DNA of 64,000 bases, from NCBI GenBank assembly GCA_035582835.1, contig JAYKAV010003086.1, forward strand, positions 46,992 through 110,991. The letters run 5' to 3'. The position numbers and the translations under genes are program-made. Positions within the stretch are counted from its first letter, which is position 1, and each line of letters begins with the position of its first letter. Below the pieces are notes generated by a model. That model was not told where the DNA came from, ran no database searches, and was given only the letters and a program-made list of their open reading frames with translations. The DNA is from Phoebastria nigripes. Its lineage: Eukaryota; Chordata; Aves; Procellariiformes; Diomedeidae. Below, one piece after another: positions 45,300-57,693 of the stretch.

Positions 45300-47330
45300 G
45301 AACAACACAGCAGGGCACAAGCAATCTAGGAGATTTCTGGAGTGTATTGACAACAACTTTCTGACATAGGTGATCGAGAGGCTAACAAGGAAAGGTGCTC
45401 TGCTGGACCTGGTACTTCCACACCCCCAACCAGTTCTTCCTCATTTGTAAGGTGGGGTCAGCTTTGGCTGCAGTGAACATGAGATGGTGGAGTTCAGGAC
45501 ACTAAGAGGAGATAGTGGGGCAAAAAGCAGGACCAACAGATTTCAGGAGAACAGGCCTCTTCAGACATCACAGGCTTCTTCAGAGATCACCTTGGAAGAA
45601 TGCCAAGGGATATGGCCCTAGAGAAAAGCGGGATCCAGGAGAGCTGGTTGATATTCAAGGATCACCTCCTCCAAACTCAAGAGTGGCCCATCCTGACAAG
45701 TATGAAATCAAGTAAAGGTAGCAGAAGGCCTGCACGGATGAGCAAGGAGCTCTTGACTGAACTCAGATAAAAAGGAAATGTACAGGAGGTGGAAGCAGGG
45801 GCATGTGACGCAGGAGGAGCATAGAGATGCTGGCTGATCATGCAGGGATGGGGTTAGGAAAGCCGGGGGCCCACTTGAGGCTGAATCTGGGAATGTGAAG
45901 AGCAACAAGAAAGGGTTCTACAAGTACATGAACAGCAGAAGAAAGACTAGAGAAAATCTGGGCCTGGTGCTGAGTGCAGCAGGCGGCCTGGTGACAAATG
46001 ATGCAGAAAAGGCTGAGGTACTCAATGCCGCCTTTGCCTCAACTGGTAAGACCAGTGTTCAGGAATCCCAGGCCCATGAGACCAGAGGGAGCTGGCCAGT
46101 GTCACTGTGAGGACACTCTCGATAATCTTTGAATGATTACGGCACCAGGGAGAGGTTCCTGAAGACTGTAAGAAGGCAAATGCCATTCCTTTCTTCAAGG
46201 AGGGCAAGAAGGAAGATCCAGGGCACTACAAGCTGGTCAGCCTCACCTCAAACCCTGGGAAAGTGATGGAGAAAATCCTCCTGGAAACCATTTCCAAAGT
46301 ACTGAAGGACAAGAAGATGATAAAGAGTAGTCAACATGAATTTACAAAGGGGAAATCATGCTTAACCAACCTGATAGCCTTTTACAATGAGGTGACCAGC
46401 TTGGTGGATGAGGGGAGAGCAGTGGATGTTGTTTACCTTGACTTTAGGAAGTCTTTTGACACTGTCTCCCATAACATCCTCGTAGACAAGCTGACAAAGT
46501 ATGGACAAAATAAGTGGACAGCAAGGTGGATTGAGAACTGGCTGAAGGGCCGGGCCCATGCAGAGGGTTGTGGTCAGTGGCACAAAGTCCGGTTGGAGGC
46601 AAGTTGCTAGCGGTGTACCCCAGGGATCGATACTGAGTCCAGTCTTGTTTAACATCTTCATTAATGATCTGGATGATGGGGCAGAGTGAGAAGCTCAGCA
46701 ATGTTGCAGGTGATACAAAACTGTGAGGAGTGGGTGATGGACCAGATGGATGTGCTGCCATTCAGAGGGACTTCGACAGGCTGGAGAACTGGGCAGAGAG
46801 GAACCTCATGAAGTTCAGCAAGGGGAATTGCAAAGTCCTGCACCTGGGGAGGAACGACCCCATGCACCAGTACACTCTGGGAGCCCACTGGCTGGAAAGC
46901 AGCTCTGCAGAGAGGGACATTGGCATCCTTGGTGGACTACAAGTTGTCCACAAGCCAGCAATGCACCCTCACATCTAAGGTGGCCATCCGCGTTCCGGGC
47001 TGCATACAGCATAGCTTTGCCAGCAGGTCGAGGGAGGTGATCCTTTGTCTCTGGTCAGTACTGGTGAGATATGTCTGGAGTGCTGTGTCCAGCTCCGGGC
47101 TCCCCAGTACAAGTGAGATGTGGACTTACTGGAGCAATTCTAGCACAGGCCAACAAGGATGATGAGGGGATTGGAGCATCTCTCATATAAGGAGAGGCTG
47201 AGAGAGCTGGGACTCTTCAGCCTGGAGGAGGCTCAGGAGCGATCTCATGAATGTGTACAAATACCTGACAGGAGGGAGTTAAGAAGAGGGAGCCAGATTC
47301 TTCTCAGTAGCGCCTACTGACAGGACAAGA
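45300..47330 (+). mobile_element. CR1 LINE fragment, plus orientation (includes right arm of inverted repeat)
   Basis: The sequence from 'aacacagcagggcacaagca' is the CR1 endonuclease C-terminal region, followed by RT: frame 46263-46610 has SSQHEFTKGKSCLTNLIAFY and YLDFRKSFDTVSH. Then come the palm/thumb region and C-terminus to 47330. Frames shift repeatedly, and the FADD region is damaged (near 46700 it reads through a different frame). It lacks the CR1 tail: at 47330, after 'gacaggacaaga', it changes to unrelated DNA. Confidence 0.9.
46489..47330 (+). repeat. Right arm of 842-bp near-perfect inverted repeat
   Basis: Reverse-complement partner of 18068-18909, equal in length, differing at two positions plus one N. 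The right arm reads continuously into upstream CR1 sequence at 46488, whereas the left arm switches to another CR1 subfamily at the same point. It ends exactly where the CR1 here is cut short. Confidence 0.85.
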
Positions 47331-49600
47331 AAGGACTGCCAGTGCAGTTATCCTGACAACCAGTTCACAAGGGCATGTTAATGGCAGTACAGCAAAACCA
47401 AGGCTACTAAGGTGAACTGAACCTAGGCCCAAATTCATGCCGTTCTCCTGCAGCTCTGAAAGCACTTCAAAGAGCAAAAATTGCTCTTTGAGAAAGAGGC
47501 AACCTCTGCCTTTCAGCCTTCTGGAAAAGGATGGCAGGGCCTTGGAACCCTGATTCCTCCCTTTTCATCTTGACTGTATGCTTTGTAGGCTTAAGAGCAG
47601 CTGTTGAGGAAGGCTTTTATGTTGTTGTATTCAGAAGTATTTGGGGGAGCGGGCAGTAAGGGTGTGAAGACGACCTTAAATGCACCCAGTAGCAAAATCT
47701 TCTACAATAGTGCAGATGCAAACTCTGAGGCATATTCAAGTCATGTGGACAACAAAGCACGGAATGAAGGAGATCTACGAAGACTCTTAAGGGTTTGCCC
47801 CCCTTTTGTTTGCCAGCATGTAACATAGAAAATCCTGAACCACTGTTTAAAGGGATGGCCAAGGCCCAAGGGATCACTGACATGACTTATGTGCAAAGAC
47901 CTGGATGCAAAAAAAACCCAGAACGTACTTACAGGAAGCAAAACACTAAACCAAGGGAAAAGTTCTGGCTCCATGGAGTGTCAATTCAGTCATTACTTTT
48001 TTAAAATAAGTAGTGATGTTGCTATTACACCCAATATTTTAGTGCTGGTTATGCATCAGATCAGGATCCTATCCGTTAAGCTGCCCATTTGTAAAACGTA
48101 GTCCTCTTTGTTTCAAAAGATGTTATTTGTTGATTTCATATCACCCTTGATTCATGTCTTGCTGTAACATTTTTTCATAAACCAAGCCTAGAATCAACCC
48201 AATCTTTTAAGATTGGCACAGGTTACTTCTAGTAACATAACAGTGAAGGTTTGGCATTTCTTTGGGATGGGTGTGGTGTCTGAATAGTAAACTAAATGCA
48301 AATGTTAAACCTGAACCTCCATTACTACACAAAATCTATGATACAGTAGTATTTACATTTAATTTGACTCTCCAAAAACATTCCAGAAGTTGTTTTATAG
48401 CAAATCTCTGGTCCAAGTCCAAAAAAATCCTTCCCCACAGAATTACACATTTGTGCTTTGGAATACGTTTACTATATATTCAGAAGGAATCATCATCCCT
48501 CAATAACTCATGTGATGAGTATCTTGGCTCTGCTATGACCTCTACCAGTTCTCCTCCTGACCAGTATAGCTCTGCCATCCAAACTTTTCTTGATCAACTC
48601 AACGTTTGCACTCTGTAAAAAAAAAAAAAAAAAACAAAGAGCTTGCAGACTAATGATTAAAAAAACACTCCAACATTTAAAGCTGTAACAGATAAATAGC
48701 ACTATTAGCCAGCAAACTTTCTACGTGACCAAAATTTTCACCTCAGGATGAATCGCAAAACTAAGATACTTATATCAAAGGCTGACATAGGTAAGATACT
48801 TACCTGATTTATCAAAGTATCTTATAAAAAAAATCCATGTTTCTGTTCAGCATTAAGGCAAGACACAAGAATGATGTACTGGCAGCGTGAGGGGTATGCT
48901 GCAGATTTTTGTGCTGAGAGAAGCGTAGGTGTCAGATCCTTCACAATTGAGACAGCTCATAATTATAAAGGCTTTGCTGTCAAACTGTCTTTGCCAGACA
49001 ATGCTGATTTCAAGAGCTCCTGTTTCCTGATCCTCACTCTTTATTTCCAGCCTTTAGGTGGGCCACTGCTCCCTTCATTGTTTTGCAAAACTGACTGACT
49101 GGGGGGAAGCAAAGAAGAATGTTTGAAACTGTTTTTGATCCAGTTCAGGTGGAAGTCCCACAAATGACTTGTGGCAACAGAAAGAGCAGGCAACTAGCGT
49201 ATAAAGGCGAAAAGGCAGCTGCCAGTTTCATAGCTGATTGAACATAAAAATACATGTAATAGCTAAACAGAACACACATATCCCTAAGAAGTGGGGTGGG
49301 GAAGGGGCTGGGAAGAGGCATCTCAGAAGGGGAGGGAGAGGAAAACAGTCCAGACCACAAATACGTAGTTTGAGTGAACAGATCTTCCTATTTAGACTGT
49401 ATCAAGACTTTGATATCAGTTTTCTGACAGAGTCCTTGTTGGTTCCTAGAAATTCAGTTAATTTTGTTTACAGCTACATGTGGCATGATGAAATTTATCT
49501 TTTGAAGCAGCACAAAAAAATCAGACCAAAAACTCCTAGTATTTCAGACTTAGTAAAGATAAGGAAGCAAATTTTCTCCTGGCAAGAACAAGATATTTGC
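47331..49600. other. Non-coding stretch
   Basis: No gene or repeat family recognised. An 18-base A-run lies near 48618. Plus-strand frame 48262-48618 is low-complexity and unsupported. Confidence 0.4.
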
Positions 49601-50469
49601 AAACATCAAAAGTGGTTTTGTATTTTTATTAATATTTACAAAATATTGTAAATTCACATTTGTCCAGCTTGCACATATCAATGGTACAAAATCCCCCAGT
49701 TACATCAGTACTGAATTATAAAAGTTTTATTTTAAAATTACTGAAAAGCACACCTTATCCAGTATTTTTTCCATCCAAGTAAATATACATATCAAATTAA
49801 AAAATATATTTTCTTTGTTTCAAGACACAAGGGATCACAAGAACATCCATCTTTTTTAGATCCAGGGTAGAATTCTCGTAGTGAGCATTTTAATGCTACT
49901 ACCAAGTATTGTTACTCTCAAATTAAGTATTCTCTGGAGTGATTAAAAAAATATTTAAAAATATGGGGAAACAGAAAAAACTTCTACAGATTAATAGGGT
50001 TAGGAGATGGGAAACATAATAATGATCAAAATTCATGCAGTTCTGTCACTGCTGAAATAAAATATTCCTCCTTGAAGATGTTCAAGTTAAGACCTGAACA
50101 GAACTGGCAGATAACTCTACCAGAAACATTTAATGACTGCTGCCATGATACTGGGAAAATTATCACTTTTTAGTTTCTATAAAATACAAAATTTTCTAAC
50201 ACATCATTTGTTGTTTTTCAGTCAAGATTCACACACCAGTAGACAATGACCTCCCTCAACAAACAAATCAAAAGCAGGTTTTGGTACATTGCTAACAACG
50301 TGATGTACTAAGTAGGGTTGGGGTTTTTTTTGTTTAATCCAGCATATATGATAATATTATACAGGAATCCTCATAGAAAAGAGGACAAAATTGAGGTTTC
50401 TGCCATGGACAAAAACTTTAAAAAAACATAATACAATTAAAATACAAAATATATATAGTACATGTCAGA
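49601..50469 (-). other. BRD9: Probable BRD9 3' untranslated region
   Basis: AT-rich sequence downstream of the BRD9 stop on the minus strand. Two AATAAA signals occur on this strand, at 49726-49731 and 49625-49630, about 740 and 840 bases after the stop. The true end cannot be fixed without transcripts. Confidence 0.5.
49726..49731 (-). promoter_or_regulatory. BRD9: Candidate BRD9 poly(A) signal
   Basis: AATAAA on the minus strand (in TTTTAAAATAAAACTT), the first canonical signal that I noticed after the BRD9 stop codon. Confidence 0.35.
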
Positions 50470-50570
50470 TTAATTAGTAGTGGCATTTGAGGTTTCTGGA
50501 GACTGAAGAAATTCATAGGGATCGTGAACCATGTCTTGCTGTTCTCCAACACTCAGATGAGAGGGGCTTC
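50470..50570 (-). CDS. BRD9: BRD9 last coding exon (C-terminus and stop)
   Basis: Acceptor tattctacag, then 101 bp ending in TAA (50470-50472). It encodes SPSHLSVGEQQDMVHDPYEF, LQSPE and a short polar tail, closely matching the BRD9 C-terminus I recall (GSPSRLSVGEQ..HDPYEFLQSPE). The final eight residues (TSNATTN-like) differ from the human end, as expected for a fast-evolving tail. The first two bases complete a Gly codon split with the exon at 51317-51484, so phase is preserved. Confidence 0.93.
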
Positions 50571-51316
50571 CTGTAGAATATGGGAAAAAAAAATCAAAAC
50601 CTTAAGTAGTACAGTAAAATAATGGAGAGATATTTATATATATAAACAGCATGGTTATTTTACATGTTCCTTTCAGACTTTTAAAGCAAGACAGACATTT
50701 AAATAGGAGATTTTGAAAAAGATATTACAAGGTTCTTCAGTAATTTAGATCCTTTTTGAAAAAGCAGTCATTATTCTATTACTCTGAGTTGAAAAATTAT
50801 ACAAAATGTAATTGAGTATCATCCAACCAACATCTCCTACCTTCTCAGAAATGGCACCAAATTGTTAAGTGGTCTGTTACCCTATCATCCTGTCTTATCA
50901 CTGAATTTTACAGTTGACAAATGGAAGGCTATTGTAGAATCCCACCTGTTACTTGCTGCGTACAACTATGCTGAAGTAAAAGAAACATTATATACTCCTT
51001 AGTATTTCTAAGAGCATAAAATGCAAGTGCATATAGGGATTTGCCAGTCAGTATCAATTTACTTCACAATTACTTCAACCATGCCTAATCAAAAAATAAC
51101 TAACTACAATTAGTGTCCTTAATTCCACAGGTCAAAAGTATGTCTTCTTAGTTGCCTTTGCCATGCGTATTTAAAAATTAAAACATGATCGTGTAGTCAG
51201 CACACTGTTTTATCAGAGTAGTTTCATGCAAAGATCTATGTAAATTAAAATGTGAGTTTTAACCAGTTTCAATTAGAGCAGAAGTACTGCAACTTCTGTG
51301 ACACAGGTAACTTTAC

Positions 51317-51484
51317 CAAGATGATGTTGGTCTCTTTCAGAGGTATTGGAGAGGGAACTCAAATTGGATGATGGCCGGGATCCCACTCTGTCAGCCTGAG
51401 CTTCATGAAGGTCCTGCAGCAGCTTAGTTGTTTCATCCAGATGTAAATGGTTATCATCATGATCAAGCTCCTTCTTCACTTTCC
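51317..51484 (-). CDS. BRD9: BRD9 exon, acidic helical C-terminal region
   Basis: Acceptor cccttag and donor cttg|gtaaag bound 168 bp. It encodes KVKKELDHDDNHLHLDETTK, then LLQDLHEAQADR and a Ser-rich stretch SRPSSNLSSLSNTSERDQHH. Apart from a few substitutions it matches BRD9 rather than its paralogue BRD7. Split Gly codons at both ends join the neighbours in phase. An open frame running past the donor is intronic and not coding. Confidence 0.95.
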
Positions 51485-53143
51485 CTAAGGGCCACCAGTT
51501 ACCAACCAAAACCCATAATTAGCACATGCAGATTGACTCATGAATTACCAAGTCACTATAAAGAAATTCTAAAATAAATTGACACAAGTGTTGTCTATTA
51601 CATAAATGACCTCAATCTTGCATTTTCCTTTGCATTTCTAAAAGGCAACAGCTGCAGATCTGTTTTCAGTTTCAACAAATACATGTTGAAATGCATTTGG
51701 CAATATTGGAGGATGAAGGAGCGCACCATGGGAAATGGCTGAAACTGAACTGACTCCCAGTATTTAAAAAGCTGTAAGAGCTTAATTTGTCTTCCTCATC
51801 TGTTAAACTCCAGACATGAAATAATGCATTTAGTCTGCAGCAAAGGAGAGGAAGTCAGTAGAAAGATTAATTAAATATCTAACTTAAAATACAATTAAAA
51901 TAGAACATGTAATTTATGGAGGTGAAGAAATCCACATCACAGAAGGTTTTAAGAACAGTATCTTCTCCAGCTACACTGATTTTATAGTAAGCCCAGTAAA
52001 ATTGTGAAATTGGAAAGAACTGGAAGTATGTGCCAACATATGCTGTTCTTTCATCTGAAGACTAAAAAAAAATCCCTCAACTTTAAACAGGAAAATAAAC
52101 TCTTTCCCTTCTCTTTGGGCTGTCTTCAATGCAGACCTTGCTAACTTTGCAAGAATTATGGTAAGAAATAATGCCATAAACTCTCTCTGGAAGCTAAGTA
52201 ATCTAGAAGTATGATTATTTACAGAAAGATCAAAATAGAAAAATATAAGCAGCTTTCAGTGGAGCAAGAAATTCATAGTAAGACTGATATGTCTAAACAT
52301 TATCTATAAAACAGATATTTATTAATTTTTTACTGAACTGCAATAAAATTAGTGTGTGACAGCATAATCAGAGCTTACAATTGCTTTTCAAAGAATACTG
52401 CACCTATTGGAGAAATCTGTAGAAGTCTTTTTCTTTAAGCTTTCAATTACTTTGGTTATGCTTTATAATAGATATTTTGGCATCTTTCACATTCTGAATT
52501 AAAAGTATCTTAAACCATAAGCAGTATTTTTTTTTTGTGATGACATTTTTGAAGACATTTGACCAGCTCAGCAGCCTGCAGAAATGGGAACATTACATCT
52601 TATAGTATTTAAAGGATACCTATCAAAGACGTGTATTTGAAACAACATCCTAATACTTTTATACAACTGCCTTATTTGAAGCGAAAGTCTTTCTAACACC
52701 TGAAGTTTCTTTTGATTTTTGTTTTGGGACATTCCAAGTGCTGATATGATTGAGCTTCACATACTTACCTACTTCCCAAGTTATTTCAAAAGACAGCATA
52801 TGAAGCAATAACATTTCTGAGCCAAAGCTCCACGCTGATTCTTAAAATTTACGTTACTATGAACACATAAAAAACAAGCAAAGCTATCAAAATTGTGAGG
52901 TACAAATACTTTGGTTTTTTCAGTGGTACAGGAAAAGTTAGCTTCGCTAGCACACGGATGTCTCAAAGGAAAAACAGACCAAGGTTTCATTTATCTTGTA
53001 CCAGCCCTAGACTTTTACCTATGTCAAATGTAGACTTATTACTACTTTTTGAACACTTTTTTATTCTTAACAAATCCAGCTGTTATTTTGCCTAAATGGT
53101 ACAACTAAACCATAATTCGTGGCTTGTATATTTAATTACTTAC

Positions 53144-53246
53144 CTAACGAACTTAACATAGAAATATCAAGAGATACATCTGAATATGGTTTCATAGAGA
53201 GAAAGTCCAAGTCAGAAGTGTTACTGTCGCCAGCAGATTCTCCAAC
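53144..53246 (-). CDS. BRD9: BRD9 exon (VGES...DISMLSSL)
   Basis: Bounded by ttttaatag and donor ttag|gtaagt, 103 bp. It encodes a Ser/Asp-rich linker, then FLSMKPYSDVSLDISMLSSL, a motif conserved in BRD9. It starts on a codon boundary, which is why the preceding 72-bp exon can be skipped or included without a frameshift. It ends after the first base of a Gly codon. Confidence 0.93.
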
Positions 53247-54443
53247 CTATTAAAATACAAGAAACAGAAAGACTAGCAATAGTGACAAGCTGTCATAGTG
53301 ACTTTTTAATGTTTAAGGTAAACGCATGAATCCATACTCTCGAAGTGTGCACCACAGCACTTGAGACTGGAGCATCCATAACCACCTTGGCTGACCTGCA
53401 ACTCACAGGCAGCTCAAACATGGTTCCAGGACAGACCAGTCATATGAATGGCAAGGGATCTGCAGGGTAGTCTAAATATCTTTCATCTCATCATCCGGGA
53501 CTGTTGAAACCAACATTACCAAATCCTCTGGGACTCAATTACATGCTCAACTCATCCCTGTCCCATGGCAGAACCCTGGCAGGGGGAAACATTATCAGCA
53601 CCAGTATCCCCCATCATGAACCATTCCCAGATGCCCTTTTCCCTCACCTTCTCAATGCAACAAATTGAAATTTTTAGTATGTGACTAATAAAACCAGTAA
53701 GGTGGGCCTCCCTATAAACACATTCTAACAGAATTCTCTGAGGTCGCCTATACCAGCAGGAGGAACAAGACATGCAGGTAAATACACAACCAGGTATTAT
53801 CTTTTAGAAATATGAAAATGAAACTTAGCACTTTCATAAATTAACTTAACCAGTCACCTTCTAGAGAAACACAAACCTTTCCACAAAGCATAAGGAATAT
53901 TTATAAAATTATAAATTTTATTAGTTGCTATAATGTAATCCATATAATTTTTATGTGAATTGCCATGGAATACAGTGTGTATCTTCTGTTGTCACAAATA
54001 ATTTCCAAGATAAACCCTGTACCACTTAAAGAAAGATTTGATTAGTAGCTGTGAAAGCGTAAGATATGCATTATTTACCCCTACTTTCTAACAGACGTTT
54101 TCAATGGATGTGGTAAAACTGATAAATACTACTGGTTTTTTCCACTTTTACAGCAGGTTGAACCTCAAATATTCATCAGCAAAGTATCTTTCAGATTCCT
54201 AAGTGGTCTTTCTGCCTCTGAGATTTAGTTATGCATGCTGAATTAAACTAGAGAATACAGAACAACAGGACAAACAAAGCCACTAACTAAAATAGACTGA
54301 GTGTCAGAGACTCCATTTTAAGTACTGGAAGCTTATTCTAGATACTGTAATTTTAATCTTCTACCTCAGAGCATGCACTGAAACAAACTGAATGTCTCAA
54401 TACTCTTTTTTTTTTTTTTTTAAATACACACAAACCATTTTAC

Positions 54444-54515
54444 CATAATCTGTTTGGAAGAATCAGGACAGGTATTGCGCAACTTGTGTTCTTCTTTTAT
54501 GAGGACTGGCAGAAC
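54444..54515 (-). CDS. BRD9: BRD9 in-frame 72-bp exon, possible cassette
   Basis: Acceptor gcttctttag and donor atg|gtaaaa bound 72 bp, both on codon boundaries. The 24 residues (VLPVLIKEEHKLRNTCPDSS plus KQIM) follow ..LDEVK and precede VGES. In the human BRD9 that I recall, ..DEAK is followed directly by VGD, so these residues look like an extra or alternatively used exon. The donor is weaker than its neighbours, which fits optional inclusion. It could instead be a cryptic open segment within one intron, but the clean splice sites and phase argue for a real exon. Confidence 0.65.
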
Positions 54516-54986
54516 CTAAAGAAGCAAATCATATTTTAGATCTTAGCATTTCATAGCTTAAACTTATGTTTCCTAAGAATACTCTTAGTTTGTGTAATTT
54601 ACTAGTTTACCATGATCAGATCCTAGCCCACCACAGAACACTATCATATTTTCAGATGTTTGCATAGAACCTTTACAAAAAAATAAAGACTAGCTCTTCT
54701 CTAGTGGGTGACCATATACATTCACGTAAACGATTTAGAACTAACCAGGACAGTCTCTTAGAGTAGTCTTAAAGAGGCTGTCCTAACACCCTCTTCTTTA
54801 TCATATACTCTGCTTATCAATCTTTTCTGTATTATTATACAGAACAGAAGCATATTAAATAAAATTAGAAATTTGAATGTTGGAAGCCTAGAGAACATCA
54901 CTTTCTCTACTTCAAATGCCAAGACACTTTTTGCAGGAAAAAAACAAACAAACAAACCAACCAGACTGAGTATCAGCATAACTCAC

Positions 54987-55025
54987 TTTAACTTCATCCA
55001 GTGGTTTTACTGGGATGTTTCGCCT
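54987..55025 (-). CDS. BRD9: BRD9 39-bp micro-scale exon (RRNIPVKPLDEVK)
   Basis: Only 13 codons between acceptor ctttctttccag and donor aaa|gtgagt, both in phase. The peptide RRNIPVKPLDEVK matches BRD9 (RRNVPMKPPDEAK). It continues directly from the ..QLKQ exon at 57582-57693. Confidence 0.93.
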
Positions 55026-56541
55026 CTGGAAAGAAAGAATACTAACAATTACTTTTATTCAACATAAGAGAAAGACCTCTCTCTTGTACTATTTCAAGTA
55101 TATTCAAACTTCACACACAAAATGAGGCTAGAGACAGCTTTTTCACGTATCTGTAATGCAACTACAATGTAACAGTTACTGTTTTGAAATATTTTAGTAT
55201 TATGCATTTTAACTAATCTTTGAGTCCCCTTACACTATTTCTTCTGCCCATGAACTTTATATTCAAGTGCAGTATCTTCATCATTACTTCAGTAACTTCT
55301 GATTCCAAATCATTTAAGGTTGCACTTTCAGAGATATTAATTCTTACTCAAATGTAGCAGCACAAAATACTCAAGCATAAAACACCATAGCACATCATTA
55401 CTGAAACACATTTAATTGCACAAAATCTGTATATATCCACGTACGTCACAACTGAACAGCATTGCTAAGGTGTAAATAGCCATTGACTATTTGAAAGGTA
55501 TTCAGAAATTATCATTTGGAACAATATTCATAGAACAAGGAGGCAAAAAGGGAAAGGCACATGTTTTATTTCAAAGCTAAGCTCAATATATGTTGTATAC
55601 ACACATTTCTAGATGTAGAAGAATATTCAAAATATTGTTTTTGAACTTTCAAATTTTTTTGAACTAATCCTTTACATTTCTTCCTGTTTCATACACAATC
55701 TTTTTCCAGTAGGGACTGGAAAAAATACCCAGAAAATTCTGAAGGATCCTCTGTATTTTTCATTCTATTGTTTCCTTTTCCCCAAACATCACCCACCCTA
55801 TTCTACTTCTAAGTCTGCAGAGATTTAGCATAATCTCATTTCCACCATGTCAGGAAGTCTGAGTACCTTCCATCCTCCCCACTGCCTCCCTTTCTTTATT
55901 CTGGAATCATTCAGAATGTCATCATTTTAAACAGCAGACAATTATTTCAACCTAAGAGTGGTTTTCAGAGCGAAGATAACATGAAACAAGATTTTGCAAT
56001 TTCTGGTAGTCTATTTTGTCTTAGGAATGCAAACATTCCCACTAGAATTATAAACATGTCTGAGAAAAATCTCTTCTCCAGTCTTAGTATGAATCTCCTA
56101 GGTAAAATGCTTTTGGAAATAAGTTAAAAGTTTTTCCTTCAGACATACTATATGAATTTACAAGTTAGCACTGTTGGGTAATAGATACCTGTACAGTGAT
56201 ATTAATCTATTCTCCAACATTATTTCCATATTCCAAATAATTAATCCTTCCACAAGGAATATATTTTGCATTTAAATTAAGAAAAAAAAAATCCTTAATA
56301 AGAGCATTGCAATATAACTCAGAAGCAGATATGTAAGTCATGACATTGAGTGACAGGGCTGCCCAAACACCATTCAGTTGGTTGGTCCTTTCTCCCCCCT
56401 GCTATGTTGCACCCCCCTGCCTCTTCCTTTCTGCAGTCACATAGTGAACCACATTGGAGAATTATCTAGCTGGAGAAAAGAAAAAGATTACATCTCTGCT
56501 GATTAATTCAGTTTCTAATTTGGTTCACTGCATGGTTGCAT

Positions 56542-57436
56542 AGAATCATAGAATCGTTCAGGTTGGAAAAGACCTTTCAGATCATCGAGTTGAACTCTAA
56601 TTAACCTAGCACTGCCAAGTCCACCACTAAACCATGTCCCTAAGCACCACATCTATGGGTCTTGTAAATGCCTCCAGGGATGGTGACTCAACCACTTCCC
56701 TGGGCAGCCTGTTCCAATGCTTGACAACCCCTGCGATGAAGACATTTTTCCTGCTCTCCAATCTAAACCTCCCCTGGCGCAACTTGAGGCCATTCCCTCT
56801 CACCCTATCACTTGTTACTTGGGAGAAGAGACCAACACCCACCTCACTACAACCTCCTTTCAGGTAGTTGTAGAGAACAAGAAGGTCTCCCCTGAGCCTC
56901 CTTTTCTCCAGATTAAACAACCCCAGTTCCCTCAGCTGCTCCTCATAGGACTTGCTCTCTAGACCCTTCACCAGCTTCATTGCCCTTCTTTGGAAACACT
57001 CCAGCACCTCAATGTCTTTCTTGTAGTGAGGGGCCCAATCACTTCCCTAGTCCTGCTGGCCACGCTATTTCTGATACAGGCCGGGATGCTGTTGGCCTTC
57101 TTGGCCACCTGGGCACACTGCTGGCTCATGTTCAGCCGGCTGTCGACCAACATCCCCAGGTCCTCTTCTGCCAGGCAGCTTTCCAGCCACTCTTCCCCAG
57201 GCCTGTAGTGTTGCATGGAGTTGTTGTGACCCAAGTGCAGGACCCAACACTTGGCCTTGTTGAACCTCATACAATTGGCCTCAGCCCATCGATCTAGCCT
57301 GTCCAGATCCCTCTGTAGAGCCTTCCTACTCTCAAGCAGCTCAAGATTCCCGCCCAACTTGGTGTCATCTGCAAACTTACTGAGGCTACACTCAATCCCC
57401 TCATCCAAATCATTGATAAAGATATTAAACAGACCT
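56542..57436 (-). mobile_element. BRD9: Young CR1 fragment in a BRD9 intron, minus orientation
   Basis: The plus strand starts with the reversed tail 'atagaatcatagaatcgttc' and the 'ggttggaaaagacctttcag' block. Minus-strand frames 56627-57007 and 56977-57453 encode the CR1 ORF2 C-terminus, nearly identical to the element at 19340-22330 ([20 protein letters not shown] and onward). It is truncated at its 5' end near 57436. Relative to the 19-22 kb copy it has lost about 57 bp at 57030. It is inserted in sense orientation to BRD9 transcription. No effect on splicing can be read from sequence alone. Confidence 0.92.
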
Positions 57437-57581
57437 GGATGAATGGTTAGCATGAACAGTTAAGCCTGCACTGCTTAAACTGACAGCGGAAAACAAAGCA
57501 TCTCATACAATACTAAAAAACAGAAACAGGTCCATTCTTGTTTTGACAAACTTGTGACATTTCTGTTCATCAAGGACACAC

Positions 57582-57693
57582 CTGCTTTAGCTGATAAATA
57601 GTTTTGGAATGATCTCCACTAGTGATCTGGTCCAGAAGATCATCTACTATTTTCTTGCTGTAATTTCCAGCGTCCTTCACAAATTCTTGTAAG
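57582..57693 (-). CDS. BRD9: BRD9 exon, DUF3512 region (LQEFVKDAGNYSKK...)
   Basis: Acceptor tctcctactag and donor cag|gtgtgt bound 112 bp. It encodes LQEFVKDAGNYSKKIVDDLL followed by DQITSGDHSKTIYQLKQ, one of the best conserved blocks of BRD9's DUF3512 region, which contacts partner subunits in the ncBAF complex. A Ser codon is split with the upstream exon. A CR1 (56542-57436) sits in the intron just downstream, about 145 bp from this exon. Confidence 0.96.

Noticed and set aside
48262..48618. 118-codon plus-strand open frame ending at an A-run
   Set aside because: AT-rich, no conserved motif, no splice or retrocopy signature beyond the A-run.
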